From: Cinclus cinclus
Lineage: Eukaryota > Chordata > Aves > Passeriformes > Cinclidae
DNA length: 64,000 bases
Reading direction: 5' to 3'
NCBI RefSeq assembly: GCF_963662255.1
Contig: NW_026912161.1
Coordinates: forward strand, 496,001 to 560,000
The position numbers and the translations under genes are program-made. The stretch's first letter is position 1, and every line of letters starts with the position of its first letter. Shown here piece after piece: positions 1-13,322 of the stretch. A model generated the notes under the pieces. It worked only from the letters and a program-made list of their open reading frames with translations. It was not told where the DNA came from and ran no database searches.

Positions 1-3000
1 ATCCGAGGGAGCGTGGCGCCGCTTAGGCGGGCAAAGCAGAAAGGTGCCGCCCGGCACTGGCTTTGACTCCCTGAGCTTCCTTGCTAGGACAGCAGCTGCC
101 GAAAGCTGGCAACTAGGCTGCCAGAGTGCAGAATGTCGGCGGTCTGGCACGCCTGCTTGCCGAAAGCCAGGATCAGCGAGACAGCGTGCTAGGCTCTGTT
201 TCACAGCACCCTGGAGAACACGCCCTTGAAGAATGCCCTCTCTGCTCCGCAAAAGCTCTGCCACAGTGAAGGTGGAAGAAGCAGCCTGTGGCCACGGGCA
301 GAGCTGGTCAACAGCTGCGCCTAACTTGCCCAAGCTGCGAGAGCATTCTCAGCCGAGTTCTGCTTTGACAGAGCTATTGCTGAACTTTTGCAGCCCCGGA
401 GGCTGCTGAAACCAAGGCTGTGTTCTGCCTCTTCATTCTTGCCTTCCTGTGCTCCAGCGAGAAGTGAAGCTCTGGCACGGCATTCAGCTTTGCCGCCTCT
501 CTGCACGGAAAGCACTAGACAGAACTAGTGTGCTTCGTGCATGCTCTCTCCTCGCTTTTATGGTCACTGCTCTGCTTTTTGCTTGACAGCGTTCAAAGGG
601 TCCACGGCATACCTCTTGCACAGCGAGAGGTGGCCGGCGAGGAATACTTGCTGGCTTAAGTCGTTCCATGCTCAAGGCATTCATCAGAGCAACACCATGG
701 GGGAAAAGAGGGGGGAACATTGCAGGACAAATTTCTATGCTGGAACAGGATTGTCTGCGAGACAGCTCTCCGCAGCGCTAGTATTTGGCCAGGCTGAAAT
801 CAGCGCCACGGGAAGCCAATCTGACAAGCGGAGTGCAACGAGCGCGGCGATATGGGGCCACTTGGCAGGTGGCCGAAGAAAGACGGCTGCCCCGCGAATG
901 GGGTGCCAGAAGGCAAGTTTCAGCAGGGCGTTCCGGGCGAGCTTAATGTGTAGCCGCAGTTGTTCTAGGCGAGATTGTAGCCGAGAAGCTTTCCGTCTCC
1001 ATTCACGAGACAAGAAAAGCAGAACGCAATGGTCTAGAGGGTTGAGAAGAAAAGTGCTCGTAGCGAGCTCGTTGCGGCAGAAGCGAAAGCCAGGAGCAGC
1101 GTGCTCGCTGCGAGAAGTAGACGGCGCTTCGCCTCCTTGGGAAGGAAATCGCGTCTGGGCACGAACGGCAGCCAGCGAAGCTTCAGAACAGCAGGCTGTT
1201 CTGCTCAGCGTACGAGCCTGAAGTGAGTGGCAAGGGCTAAGGGGACAGTTCCAAGGCATCTAGCTTTCCTGCTAGCAATGCCATTTCTACCCTGCTGTGG
1301 AAAACATTGTCCTTTGCCCTTCTGCTCCGAGAGGCAGAGAGCACCTCGGCAGACGCAGTGCAGAGGGAAAGGACACAGTATCCGAGGGAGCGTGGCGCCG
1401 CTTAGGCGGGCAAAGCAGAAAGGTGCCGCCCGGCACTGGCTTTGACTCCCTGAGCTTCCTTGCTAGGACAGCAGCTGCCGAAAGCTGGCAACTAGGCTGC
1501 CAGAGTGCAGAATGTCGGCGGTCTGGCACGCCTGCTTGCCGAAAGCCAGGATCAGCGAGACAGCGTGCTAGGCTCTGTTTCACAGCACCCTGGAGAACAC
1601 GCCCTTGAAGAATGCCCTCTCTGCTCCGCAAAAGCTCTGCCACAGTGAAGGTGGAAGAAGCAGCCTGTGGCCACGGGCAGAGCTGGTCAACAGCTGCGCC
1701 TAACTTGCCCAAGCTGCGAGAGCATTCTCAGCCGAGTTCTGCTTTGACAGAGCTATTGCTGAACTTTTGCAGCCCCGGAGGCTGCTGAAACCAAGGCTGT
1801 GTTCTGCCTCTTCATTCTTGCCTTCCTGTGCTCCAGCGAGAAGTGAAGCTCTGGCACGGCATTCAGCTTTGCCGCCTCTCTGCACGGAAAGCACTAGACA
1901 GAACTAGTGTGCTTCGTGCATGCTCTCTCCTCGCTTTTATGGTCACTGCTCTGCTTTTTGCTTGGCAGCGTTCCAAGGGTCCACGGCATACCTCTTGCAC
2001 AGCGAGAGGTGGCCGGCGAGGAATACTTGCTGGCTTAAGTCGTTCCATGCTCAAGGCATTCATCAGAGCAACACCATGGGGGAAAAGAGGGGGGAACACT
2101 GCAGGACAAATTTCTATGCTGGAACAGGATTGTCTGCGAGACAGCTCTCCGCAGCGCTAGTATTTGGCCAGGCTGAAATCAGCGCCACGGGAAGCCAATC
2201 TGACAAGCGGAGTGCAACGAGCGCGGCGATATGGGGCCACTTGGCAGGTGGCCGAAGAAAGACGGCTGCCCCGCGAATGGGGTGCCAGAAGGCAAGTTTC
2301 AGCAGGGCGTTCCGGGCGAGCTTAATGTGTAGCCGCAGTTGTTCTAGGCGAGATTGTAGCCGAGAAGCTTTCCGTCTCCATTCACGAGACAAGAAAAGCA
2401 GAACGCAATGGTCTAGAGGGTTGAGAAGAAAAGTGCTCGTAGCGAGCTCGTTGCGGCAGAAGCGAAAGCCAGGAGCAGCGTGCTCGCTGCGAGAAGTAGA
2501 CGGCGCTTCGCCTCCTTGGGAAGGAAATCGCGTCTGGGCACGAACGGCAGCCAGCGAAGCTTCAGAACAGCAGGCTGTTCTGCTCAGCGTACGAGCCTGA
2601 AGTGAGTGGCAAGGGCTAAGGGGACAGTTCCAAGGCATCTAGCTTTCCTGCTAGCAATGCCATTTCTACCCTGCTCCTTTGCCCTTCTGCTCCGAGAGGC
2701 AGAGAGCACCTCGGCAGACGCAGTGCAGAGGGAAAGGACACAGTATCCGAGGGAGCGTGACGCCGCTTAGGCGGGCAAAGCAGAAAGGTGCCGCCCGGCA
2801 CTGGCTTTGACTCCCTGAGCTTCCTTGCTAGGACAGCAGCTGCCGAAAGCTGGCAACTAGGCTGCCAGAGTGCAGAATGTCGGCGGTCTGGCACGCCTGC
2901 TTGCCGAAAGCCAGGATCAGCGAGACAGCGTGCTAGGCTCTGTTTCACAGCACCCTGGAGAACACGCCCTTGAAGAATGCCCTCTCTGCTCCGCAAAAGC

Positions 3001-6000
3001 TCTGCCACAGTGAAGGTGGAAGAAGCAGCCTGTGGCCACGGGCAGAGCTGGTCAACAGCTGCGCCTAACTTGCCCAAGCTGCGAGAGCATTCTCAGCCGA
3101 GTTCTGCTTTGACAGAGCTATTGCTGAACTTTTGCAGCCCCGGAGGCTGCTGAAACCAAGGCTGTGTTCTGCCTCTTCATTCTTGCCTTCCTGTGCTCCA
3201 GCGAGAAGTGAAGCTCTGGCACGGCATTCAGCTTTGCCGCCTCTCTGCACGGAAAGCACTAGACAGAACTAGTGTGCTTCGTGCATGCTCTCTCCTCGCT
3301 TTTATGGTCACTGCTCTGCTTTTTGCTTGGCAGCGTTCAAAGGGTCCACGGCATACCTCTTGCACAGCGAGAGGTGGCCGGCGAGGAATACTTGCTGGCT
3401 TAAGTCGTTCCATGCTCAAGGCATTCATCAGAGCAACACCATGGGGGAAAAGAGGGGGGAACATTGCAGGACAAATTTCTATGCTGGAACAGGATTGTCT
3501 GCGAGACAGCTCTCCGCAGCGCTAGTATTTGGCCAGGCTGAAATCAGCGCCACGGGAAGCCAATCTGACAAGCGGAGTGCAACGAGCGCGGCGATATGGG
3601 GCCACTTGGCAGGTGGCCGAAGAAAGACGGCTGCCCCGCGAATGGGGTGCCAGAAGGCAAGTTTCAGCAGGGCGTTCCGGGCGAGCTTAATGTGTAGCCG
3701 CAGTTGTTCTAGGCGAGATTGTAGCCGAGAAGCTTTCCGTCTCCATTCACGAGACAAGAAAAGCAGAACGCAATGGTCTAGAGGGTTGAGAAGAAAAGTG
3801 CTCGTAGCGAGCTCGTTGCGGCAGAAGCGAAAGCCAGGAGCAGCGTGCTCGCTGCGAGAAGTAGACGGCGCTTCGCCTCCTTGGGAAGGAAATCGCGTCT
3901 GGGCACGAACGGCAGCCAGCGAAGCTTCAGAACAGCAGGCTGTTCTGCTCAGCGTACGAGCCTGAAGTGAGTGGCAAGGGCTAAGGGGACAGTTCCAAGG
4001 CATCTAGCTTTCCTGCTAGCAATGCCATTTCTACCCTGCTCCTTTGCCCTTCTGCTCCGAGAGGCAGAGAGCACCTCGGCAGACGCAGTGCAGAGGGAAA
4101 GGACACAGTATCCGAGGGAGCGTGGCGCCGCTTAGGCGGGCAAAGCAGAAAGGTGCCGCCCGGCACTGGCTTTGACTCCCTGAGCTTCCTTGCTAGGACA
4201 GCAGCTGCCGAAAGCTGGCAACTAGGCTGCCAGAGTGCAGAATGTCGGCGGTCTGGCACGCCTGCTTGCCGAAAGCCAGGATCAGCGAGACAGCGTGCTA
4301 GGCTCTGTTTCACAGCACCCTGGAGAACACGCCCTTGAAGAATGCCCTCTCTGCTCCGCAAAAGCTCTGCCACAGTGAAGGTGGAAGAAGCAGCCTGTGG
4401 CCACGGGCAGAGCTGGTCAACAGCTGCGCCTAACTTTCCCAAGCTGCGAGAGCATTCTCAGGCGAGTTCTGCTTTGACAGAGCTATTGCTGAACTTTTGC
4501 AGCCCCGGAGGCTGCTGAAACCAAGGCTGTGTTCTGCCTCTTCATTCTTGCCTTCCTGTGCTCCAGCGAGAAGTGAAGCTCTGGCACGGCATTCAGCTTT
4601 GCCGCCTCTCTGCACGGAAAGCACTAGACAGAACTAGTGTGCTTCGTGCATGCTCTCTCCTCGCTTTTATGGTCACTGCTCTGCTTTTTGCTTGGCAGCG
4701 TTCCAAGGGTCCACGGCATACCTCTTGCACAGCGAGAGGTGGCCGGCGAGGAATACTTGCTGGCTTAAGTCGTTCCATGCTCAAGGCATTCATCAGAGCA
4801 ACACCATGGGGGAAAAGAGGGGGGAACAGTGCAGGACAAATTTCTATGCTGGAACAGGATTGTCTGCGAGACAGCTCTCCGCAGCGCTAGTATTTGGCCA
4901 GGCTGAAATCAGCGCCACGGGAAGCCAATCTGACAAGCGGAGTGCAACGAGCGCGGCGATATGGGGCCACTTGGCAGGTGGCCGAAGAAAGACGGCTGCC
5001 CCGCGAATGGGGTGCCAGAAGGCAAGTTTCAGCAGGGCGTTGCGGGCGAGCTTAATGTGTAGCCGCAGTTGTTCTAGGCGAGATTGTAGCCGAGAAGCTT
5101 TCCGTCTCCATTCACGAGACAAGAAAAGCAGAACGCAATGGTCTAGAGGGTTGAGAAGAAAAGTGCTCGTAGCGAGCTCGTTGCGGCAGAAGCGAAAGCC
5201 AGGAGCAGCGTGCTCGCTGCGAGAAGTAGACGGCGCTTCGCCTCCTTGGGAAGGAAATCGCGTCTGGGCACGAACGGCAGCCAGCGAAGCTTCAGAACAG
5301 CAGGCTGTTCTGCTCAGCGTACGAGCCTGAAGTGAGTGGCAAGGGCTAAGGGGACAGTTCCAAGGCATCTAGCTTTCCTGCTAGCAATGCCATTTCTACC
5401 CTGCTCCTTTGCCCTTCTGCTCCGAGAGGCAGAGAGCACCTCGGCAGACGCAGTGCAGAGGGAAAGGACACAGTATCCGAGGGAGCGTGGCGCCGCTTAG
5501 GCGGGCAAAGCAGAAAGGTGCCGCCCGGCACTGGCTTTGACTCCCTGAGCTTCCTTGCTAGGACAGCAGCTGCCGAAAGCTGGCAACTAGGCTGCCAGAG
5601 TGCAGAATGTCGGCGGTCTGGCACGCCTGCTTGCCGAAAGCCAGGATCAGCGAGACAGCGTGCTAGGCTCTGTTTCACAGCACCCTGGAGAACACGCCCT
5701 TGAAGAATGCCGTCTCTGCTCCGCAAAAGCTCTGCCACAGTGAAGGTGGAAGAAGCAGCCTGTGGCCACGGGCAGAGCTGGTCAACAGCTGCGCCTAACT
5801 TGCCCAAGCTGCGAGAGCATTCTCAGCCGAGTTCTGCTTTGACAGAGCTATTGCTGAACTTTTGCAGCCCCGGAGGCTGCTGAAACCAAGGCTGTGTTCT
5901 GCCTCTTCATTCTTGCCTTCCTGTGCTCCAGCGAGAAGTGAAGCTCTGGCACGGCATTCAGCTTTGCCGCCTCTCTGCACGGAAAGCACTAGACAGAACT

Positions 6001-8218
6001 AGTGTGCTTCGTGCATGCTCTCTCCTCGCTTTTATGGTCACTGCTCTGCTTTTTGCTTGGCAGCGTTCAAAGGGTCCACGGCATACCTCTTGCACAGCGA
6101 GAGGTGGCCGGCGAGGAATACTTGCTGGCTTAAGTCGTTCCATGCTCAAGGCATTCATCAGAGCAACACCATGGGGGAAAAGAGGGGGGAACATTGCAGG
6201 ACAAATTTCTATGCTGGAACAGGATTGTCTGCGAGACAGCTCTCCGCAGCGCTAGTATTTGGCCAGGCTGAAATCAGCGCCACGGGAAGCCAATCTGACA
6301 AGCGGAGTGCAACGAGCGCGGCGATATGGGGCCACTTGGCAGGTGGCCGAAGAAAGACGGCTGCCCCGCGAATGGGGTGCCAGAAGGCAAGTTTCAGCAG
6401 GGCGTTCCGGGCGAGCTTAATGTGTAGCCGCAGTTGTTCTAGGCGAGATTGTAGCCGAGAAGCTTTCCGTCTCCATTCACGAGACAAGAACAGCAGAACG
6501 CAATGGTCTAGAGGGTTGAGAAGAAAAGTGCTCGTAGCGAGCTCGTTGCGGCAGAAGCGAAAGCCAGGAGCAGCGTGCTCGCTGCGAGAAGTAGACGGCG
6601 CTTCGCCTCCTTGGGAAGGAAATGGCGTCTGGGCACGAACGGCAGCCAGCGAAGCTTCAGAACAGCAGGCTGTTCTGCTCAGCGTACGAGCCTGAAGTGA
6701 GTGGCAAGGGCTAAGGGGACAGTTCCAAGGCATCTAGCTTTCCTGCTAGCAATGCCATTTCTACCCTGCTCCTTTGCCCTTCTGCTCCGAGAGGCAGAGA
6801 GCACCTCGGCAGACGCAGTGCAGAGGGAAAGGACACAGTATCCGAGGGAGCGTGGCGCCGCTTAGGCGGGCAAAGCAGAAAGGTGCCGCCCGGCACTGGC
6901 TTTGACTCCCTGAGCTTCCTTGCTAGGACAGCAGCTGCCGAAAGCTGGCAACTAGGCTGCCAGAGTGCAGAATGTCGGCGGTCTGGCACGCCTGCTTGCC
7001 GAAAGCCAGGATCAGCGAGACAGCGTGCTAGGCTCTGTTTCACAGCACCCTGGAGAACACGCCCTTGAAGAATGCCGTCTCTGCTCCGCAAAAGCTCTGC
7101 CACAGTGAAGGTGGAAGAAGCAGCCTGTGGCCACGGGCAGAGCTGGTCAACAGCTGCGCCTAACTTTCCCAAGCTGCGAGAGCATTCTCAGGCGAGTTCT
7201 GCTTTGACAGAGCTATTGCTGAACTTTTGCAGCCCCGGAGGCTGCTGAAACCAAGGCTGTGTTCTGCCTCTTCATTCTTGCCTTCCTGTGCTCCAGCGAG
7301 AAGTGAAGCTCTGGCACGGCATTCAGCTTTGCCGCCTCTCTGCACGGAAAGCACTAGACAGAACTAGTGTGCTTCGTGCATGCTCTCTCCTCGCTTTTAT
7401 GGTCACTGCTCTGCTTTTTGCTTGGCAGCGTTCCAAGGGTCCACGGCATACCTCTTGCACAGCGAGAGGTGGCCGGCGAGGAATACTTGCTGGCTTAAGT
7501 CGTTCCATGCTCAAGGCATTCATCAGAGCAACACCATGGGGGAAAAGAGGGGGGAACAGTGCAGGACAAATTTCTATGCTGGAACAGGATTGTCTGCGAG
7601 ACAGCTCTCCGCAGCGCTAGTATTTGGCCAGGCTGAAATCAGCGCCACGGGAAGCCAATCTGACAAGCGGAGTGCAACGAGCGCGGCGATATGGGGCCAC
7701 TTGGCAGGTGGCCGAAGAAAGACGGCTGCCCCGCGAATGGGGTGCCAGAAGGCAAGTTTCAGCAGGGCGTTCCGGGCGAGCTTAATGTGTAGCCGCAGTT
7801 GTTCTAGGCGAGATTGTAGCCGAGAAGCTTTCCGTCTCCATTCACGAGACAAGAAAAGCAGAACGCAATGGTCTAGAGGGTTGAGAAGAAAAGTGCTCGT
7901 AGCGAGCTCGTTGCGGCAGAAGCGAAAGCCAGGAGCAGCGTGCTCGCTGCGAGAAGTAGACGGCGCTTCGCCTCCTTGGGAAGGAAATCGCGTCTGGGCA
8001 CGAACGGCAGCCAGCGAAGCTTCAGAACAGCAGGCTGTTCTGCTCAGCGTACGAGCCTGAAGTGAGTGGCAAGGGCTAAGGGGACAGTTCCAAGGCATCT
8101 AGCTTTCCTGCTAGCAATGCCATTTCTACCCTGCTGTGGATAACATTGTCCTATGCCCTTATGCTCCGAGAGACAGAGAGCACCTCGGCAGACGCAGTGC
8201 AGAGGGAAAGGACACAGT
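1..8218. repeat. Tandem satellite array, six units of about 1,365 bp
   Basis: Six near-identical head-to-tail units begin at 1, 1380, 2745, 4110, 5475 and 6840. Units 2 to 5 are 1,365 bp; units 1 and 6 are 1,379 bp because they keep a 14-bp segment (about 1303 and 8136) that the inner units lack. Odd units (1, 3, 5) carry gttcaaagg and units 2, 4, 6 carry gttccaagg. A second variable site reads ggaacat in odd units and ggaacac or ggaacag in even ones. This means a two-monomer higher-order repeat. Units 4 and 6 share further private variants, and units 5 and 6 share one. The unit is open over long stretches in several frames on both strands, but those frames are shared only because the units are nearly identical, so I do not call genes here. 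The left end of the array is outside the window. Confidence 0.97.
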
Positions 8219-9115
8219 ATCCGAGGGAGTGTGACGCCGCTTAGGCGGGCAAAGCAGAAAGGTGCCGCCCGGCACTGGCTTTGACTTCCTGAGCTTCCTT
8301 GCTAGGACAGCAGCTGCCGAAAGCTGGCAACTAGGCTGCCAGAGTGCAGAATGTAGGCGGTGCTGCACGTCTGCTGGGAGAAAGCCTATAAGGGAGAGGT
8401 AGCGTGCTTGTTTTTGTTTCAGACCTCTTCAACAGTGAATGGGTAAGGAGTCGCTTATCGCTGCGGGCACATCTTGTCAACAGCTGCACCTTACTTTGCC
8501 AAGCTGCAAAAGCATTCTCGCTTGAGTACTGCTTTGATAGAAATATTGCTGCAGTTTTGCAGTTCCGGAGGCTGCTGAAACCATCTGTGTTTTCTGTCGC
8601 TTCATTCTTGGCTTTCTGTGAAACATCGATAAGTGAAGCTCGGGCAGGGCATTTAGCTTTTCCGCGTTTCAGCACGGAGGGCACTATACAGGAATACCGC
8701 GAGTCGTGCATGCTTTCTCCTGCCTTTAAGCTCCACTGCTGTGTTTTCTAATTGGCACTGTTCCCGTAGGCCACGTAACTGCCGACCAGCGAGAAGTGGC
8801 CGGTGAGGAGTACTTGCTGGATTACTCGTTTCCATGGCCAAGGCAATCACCACAACAACAGCATGTGGGAAACGAGGAGGAAACATAGCAGGGCAAGTTT
8901 CTCCGCCTGAACATTTTTCTCTGGGAGACATCTCTGAGCCTTACGTGGAAGCGCTTTGCCATTAGGTTTCGAAATGCAAAGAACTCCTCGGCAGATGCAG
9001 TGAATAAGGAAAAGACAAAATAACCTGGTGGGTGTGATGCGACTTACGCGGGCCAAGCAGGAAGGTATTGCCCTTCACCGTCTTTGATTTCTTGTCCCTG
9101 CCTTTTACTTCCAGG
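8219..9115. repeat. Diverged, shortened satellite unit plus start of another
   Basis: The seventh unit starts at 8219 with the same opening as the others but is heavily diverged and has lost about 560 bp of the second half, so the next unit start appears already near 9021 (a decayed copy of the gcaaagcagaaaggtgcc region). Similarity fades out around 9115. Decay at the edge of a homogeneous array is what unequal exchange produces, because edge copies escape homogenisation. Confidence 0.85.
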
Positions 9116-9256
9116 TTCTAATAACTAACTTCCGTGCTAGTTTGCTGTGGTGTCACTCCATTCTGTCCAAGGAATGGAGAGAATTTCAGGAATTGGGCAA
9201 CTATCTCATGTAAAGCCCGCTCTAGGACAGCTTCTCTTGCTAAGCTCTGACAGAAC

Positions 9257-9525
9257 ATAACCGTCACCCTAACCCCTAACCCGTACCCGAACCCTAACCC
9301 TAACCATAACCCCAACTCTATCCCTATCCCTATCCCTATCCCTATCCCTATCCCTATCCCTATCCCTCTCCCTAAACTAAACGTAACCCATACCTGTACC
9401 CGAACACTAACCCCAACACCAACGCTAACCCTAACACTAAACCCAACACTAACCCTAAGAGTAATATTAACACTAATCCTAACCCTAACCCTAAACCTCA
9501 TCCCTAAACCTAACCCCGCACCCTA
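9257..9525. repeat. Degenerate telomere-type (CCCTAA) tract
   Basis: The plus strand carries many CCCTAA or one-base variants (aaccctaaccctaacc, aacactaac, cctaacccta). An uninterrupted block of eight TATCCC hexamers lies at 9319-9366. The C-rich strand reading 5' to 3' is the orientation of a left chromosome end, so the satellite would lie on the distal side. It is either a subtelomeric tract or an interstitial telomere remnant. It is too degenerate to be an active terminus. Confidence 0.9.
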
Positions 9526-12500
9526 ACTCTAACGCTAAGCCTAAGCTTAATAATAACATTAACCTAAACTTAACCTGAAACCTAGAGCTAGACATAGGTG
9601 GCACTTTCCCCCAGGAAGCCAAACTCAAGAGCCCACAATGCTGATGTCTTTTTGTAGGGTACGTTTGGCCCTCCGTTTGTACACAGGGCCTGGGCTCAGC
9701 ACACACCTGTGAGTCAGTTGAATAAATCCCGGTTTACATTTCAAGGGTTCTCCTTCTGGCACTGCATGCTTGCCTATCTGGACTGGCATGTTCATCTCCC
9801 CTCATGGACACATTCACGAACAACTGACCAGATTTGGCAGAGAACATCCAATAAAACTCACAGTCCGGGAGCAGAAAATCTCTTGGGGTTTAGTTCCATC
9901 TCTCACCTGTTCCAAATGCAGGGAAGATGGGCTTTTGTCACACATCACAACAGCAGTGATGGATCAGGGCTTTTGTTAAATTTAATGAAAGGGTATTAAA
10001 AATAAACTAAGTGTGATATGTCTTTTAAGGCCATTAAAGCTTTTTAAAACCCAAGGAGATCATCACAATGCCCGAGTTCAGTCTCCTATTCGTACTGGTT
10101 TTGATAGCATGAAATACATAGGGTTCTTTTAAGAAATGGTAATTTGTAGCATCTAAACCTCTGGCTCCTCTTGATTTGCACTTACAGCCCCTTGCAGGAA
10201 GCTCTGCAGCCTTTTTTTCCATCCTACATTGGAGAGAGGATGCATATGAGTGACACACATATGCACAAACTGTCTTTCTGGCTCTTCAAAAAGTTAAAAA
10301 CGCCTGTAAGAAAAATGATATAAAGCAATAATGTGTCTCAGACTGTTCAATAAAAAGGAAAACGGAGCTTTAATGTCCCTTTAATGAGAGGTGTTGAATA
10401 AAATCTTCTCCCTGAGTTTGCACACAGTAATAGCATTTTTTTTAACAAACAAAACTAAGATTTTTTTTTTGGACCAAATAAGTTAGGTCTGTATGAGAAC
10501 AGCTCAGGAGGCTTTCAGGGCTCACAGCGATGATGGCAGAGCACAGAACATTAAAAATGAAGTGTTAGTTCCCTGACTTAATGCCCGGATGGAGCCAAAC
10601 CATTTTGCAGAGAGACAAAAGAGCTTCTTCTCCTTGTTTCCGAGCTCCCAAGTCAGCCTGTAGTTCATCTCCTGCACCAGTGCAGACCAATCTGACGTGG
10701 GTAAGTAACAGATCCGGCTCCCGAGCTCCAAGCCACACGGCCCTGACGCGAACGCAAGTCAGGAATACAAAAACAGCTGTGCAAGAAAGATGAGAGAAAA
10801 ATCAGAAGAGATATTCTCCTATTTCTACACAGCAATACCGAGCCAAGCTGTCTACATCCAGGACCAGGTTTTCAAACAGTTCCCTAACTCTTTACCTAGA
10901 TGGAAAAGGTCAAGTGGCTTGGCCCATGCCAAGCCAATGATCCTATTCATGAGAAGGAACAAACCAGCTCCCTGTCAAATCAAACCATTTGAAATCTGAC
11001 CTGTCAGATGCTCTCATGGACCAGCAATAGGGATCAGCATCCAGGCCTACGTGGATTTGTTTCTTGCAGACCATTTTCCCTCTTGGAATTACATTTCTTT
11101 TATAGCTTTTGTTCCATTTTAGTCCTTGAGAAGCAAGTTCTGGGTGAATACCATGCAGAGGTCCAGAATGGTAGTGCTGCTTTATTTTTCCCATCAGTTC
11201 CTAGCTTGGTGTGCTGACAGACTATCCCGGAATTCAGAGGTCAAGCAGGGTTGGCTTTGCATTGCCTGTACCTCTGGTCCCACTTTTTGCAAACACAACT
11301 TGTGCCAAGGTCACTGAACTCATCACCTCAGCTTTTCCCTCCAAAAGATCCCCTCCTTATTTCCCTGTAGGTGAACTCAGATCCACTCTTCACCTCCACT
11401 GGTCATCCAAGTGTCCATTCTGTTCCCCCAGTGACCCCAGCAAGGTCCCTTTGCCTTTCTCCTGCCCCTCTCCAGCCCCAGGCCGCTCCTCTGCTTGCTC
11501 TCTCCCACGGGCCTCATCCTACACGGAGCCTCTCCTCCCTTTCTCGCCGGCTGCTGCCAGGGAAGGAGGACACAGAGTCCCGAGGGCTGAGCCCTGCCTG
11601 CTAGCCCTGGAGAGTCCTGGCTGCGCTCCCCATGGGCCTCGGAGAAATTTCCCAGAGGAACCGCCTGCCGGGCTCCCTTCAACTACCTCAGCAATCCCCT
11701 CAAAAATGCCTCCTCACTGCCCTGGACATCCCCTCGCATTTTCCTACACAAACACTTCTTGTCTCCCCTCTAAATGACACCGGGGCTTTCAGCTAAATCA
11801 ATGGCATGACCCGTGCCGCCTACTGCTCATGGGTCACCCAACCACAATCAAGAGCAAATGCTGGTTGGCCTTTAAGAACCTGAAATAACTTTGAAGCAAA
11901 AGAAATAATCTTTTTTCTTCTTTCACATGCTGGACTTGCCTCTGGGGATATGTGCTGAGCTCTCGCTGCAGGGGACTGTCAGGCCCGAATGGCTGGGAGT
12001 TCATCTTCTTCTCCCTTGGTCGTCAGAAATTGTCATTAATTACACCACAGAAATGCTTTCTGAAACCTTTCCCCTTTCCTGTCCTTTGCTGGTACATCTT
12101 CTCTCTCTGCCTTTGAATTTACAGCTGTTCTTAGGCGGGACCAAGGTGAAATTTTTAGCTGGATTTTTCTAAAATTTCTAATTATACTGAAATTATTTCC
12201 AATTCCCCAATGAGAAGAGCACAGACTCACAGCCATTCAGGGCTGGCAGCCACCGAGGGAAATCTGAGACAGTATTAATACAAGTGACCTTTCCTGTGAG
12301 TAGCCATCACTCCAGTCCTCCAGCCTCAGCAAGTTTCTGCCGTGAATGGACCCAACTTCTAATGCAAACCTAAATTTCCGTCAGCTTTTGTTAGAAAGAT
12401 CCCGGACAGTAAATCATACTACAGAATTTAAAATTTGCACAAAGAATAACAGACCCAGGCCAAACCCAACCACCCCATCACTGCTCCACCCCACTTTTGG

Positions 12501-13292
12501 CAGGAACAGTCGTATTGTTTACAAATCTTCTCCTTCCCTGCTGCTTAGTTCTTCACTGCACATCCCCAGAGAGGATTTACTCCACCTTTCGTTCACCACA
12601 GCACCTCTCTCCTCAGCACAAATCCCACTTGGCACAGATAAAACGGAGCAGACCTAAGGCAATGGATCCAGCAGCAGCTGCAATTCCAAGCTCCCCGTTC
12701 CCTGGATTGCCCACCCAAGCGCTCCTGGCAACCTCACCTCAGCCCGGAGTCTCTGTCCTCAGAGGGAAACACAGCCTGATGGGACACGGCTCTGGCACTC
12801 CACTTCCTCTTGCTCCTGCTGACCTGGAAAGCCACAGGTAAACCCAGTCCCCCGGACTTCGAATCCCTGGACACCAGCAGAGCTGGAGTTTCACCCAGAT
12901 TCCAGATTCCCAAGGCACTTCATCCCAGCAGGGAGGAAAAGGGGAACCCTGTATCCTCTGACTGACCTCACAGCACAGGCAGGACCGGGAGCCCTCCACT
13001 GGACTTTGCACAAAGGGACACCCAGGGTGCTGCATTGCAAGAAATCCCAAAGAGAAATGCCTCCAAAACCTGACAGAGAAAGGTTTCAAGTCACTCCAGA
13101 ACACAGACGGCTGTTCATGCCTTCTCAGGCCACACCAACCCTGTCCTATCCACCTGAGCTGTGCAGGTGAGCTGTGCAAAGGCTCCCCTTCCTCCCAGGC
13201 AATTGCTGTCTGAAGCCACAGATGTCCGCCCTGGGCAGCACCTGTAAACAATGTGGGAAAGGCAAAATGAGAATGTTTTCTGTCAGAAAATG
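9526..13292. other. Non-coding stretch, no gene recognised
   Basis: This is mixed unique sequence of moderate GC. Open frames of up to about 190 codons occur (for example 11211-11777), but they show no domain, no codon-use pattern and no convincing exon borders. I see no tRNA, rRNA or clear transposon in it. Confidence 0.5.
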
Positions 13293-13322
13293 AATAATAA
13301 TAATGATAATAATAATAATAAT
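13293..13322. repeat. AAT trinucleotide microsatellite
   Basis: About ten AAT repeats with one GAT interruption. Nothing around it suggests a coding context. Confidence 0.9.

Noticed and set aside
541..1221. A 226-codon open frame and a 174-codon antisense frame repeated in every satellite unit
   Set aside because: They persist because the units are nearly identical. They overlap on opposite strands, resemble no protein family, and amino-acid changes between units are not biased toward silent sites as far as I can see.
9118..9501. Open frame with Gly-Ile repeats across the telomere-like tract
   Set aside because: It is simply the translation of TATCCC and CCCTAA repeats.
10522..10731. Exon-like minus-strand segment after a cacgtcag acceptor
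   Set aside because: The acceptor is plausible and the frame is open, but there is no donor at a sensible place, no paralogue and no recognised protein.
11211..11777. 188-codon open frame in the non-coding left part
   Set aside because: No domain, Pro/Ser-rich composition from C-rich DNA, and no splice or promoter context.
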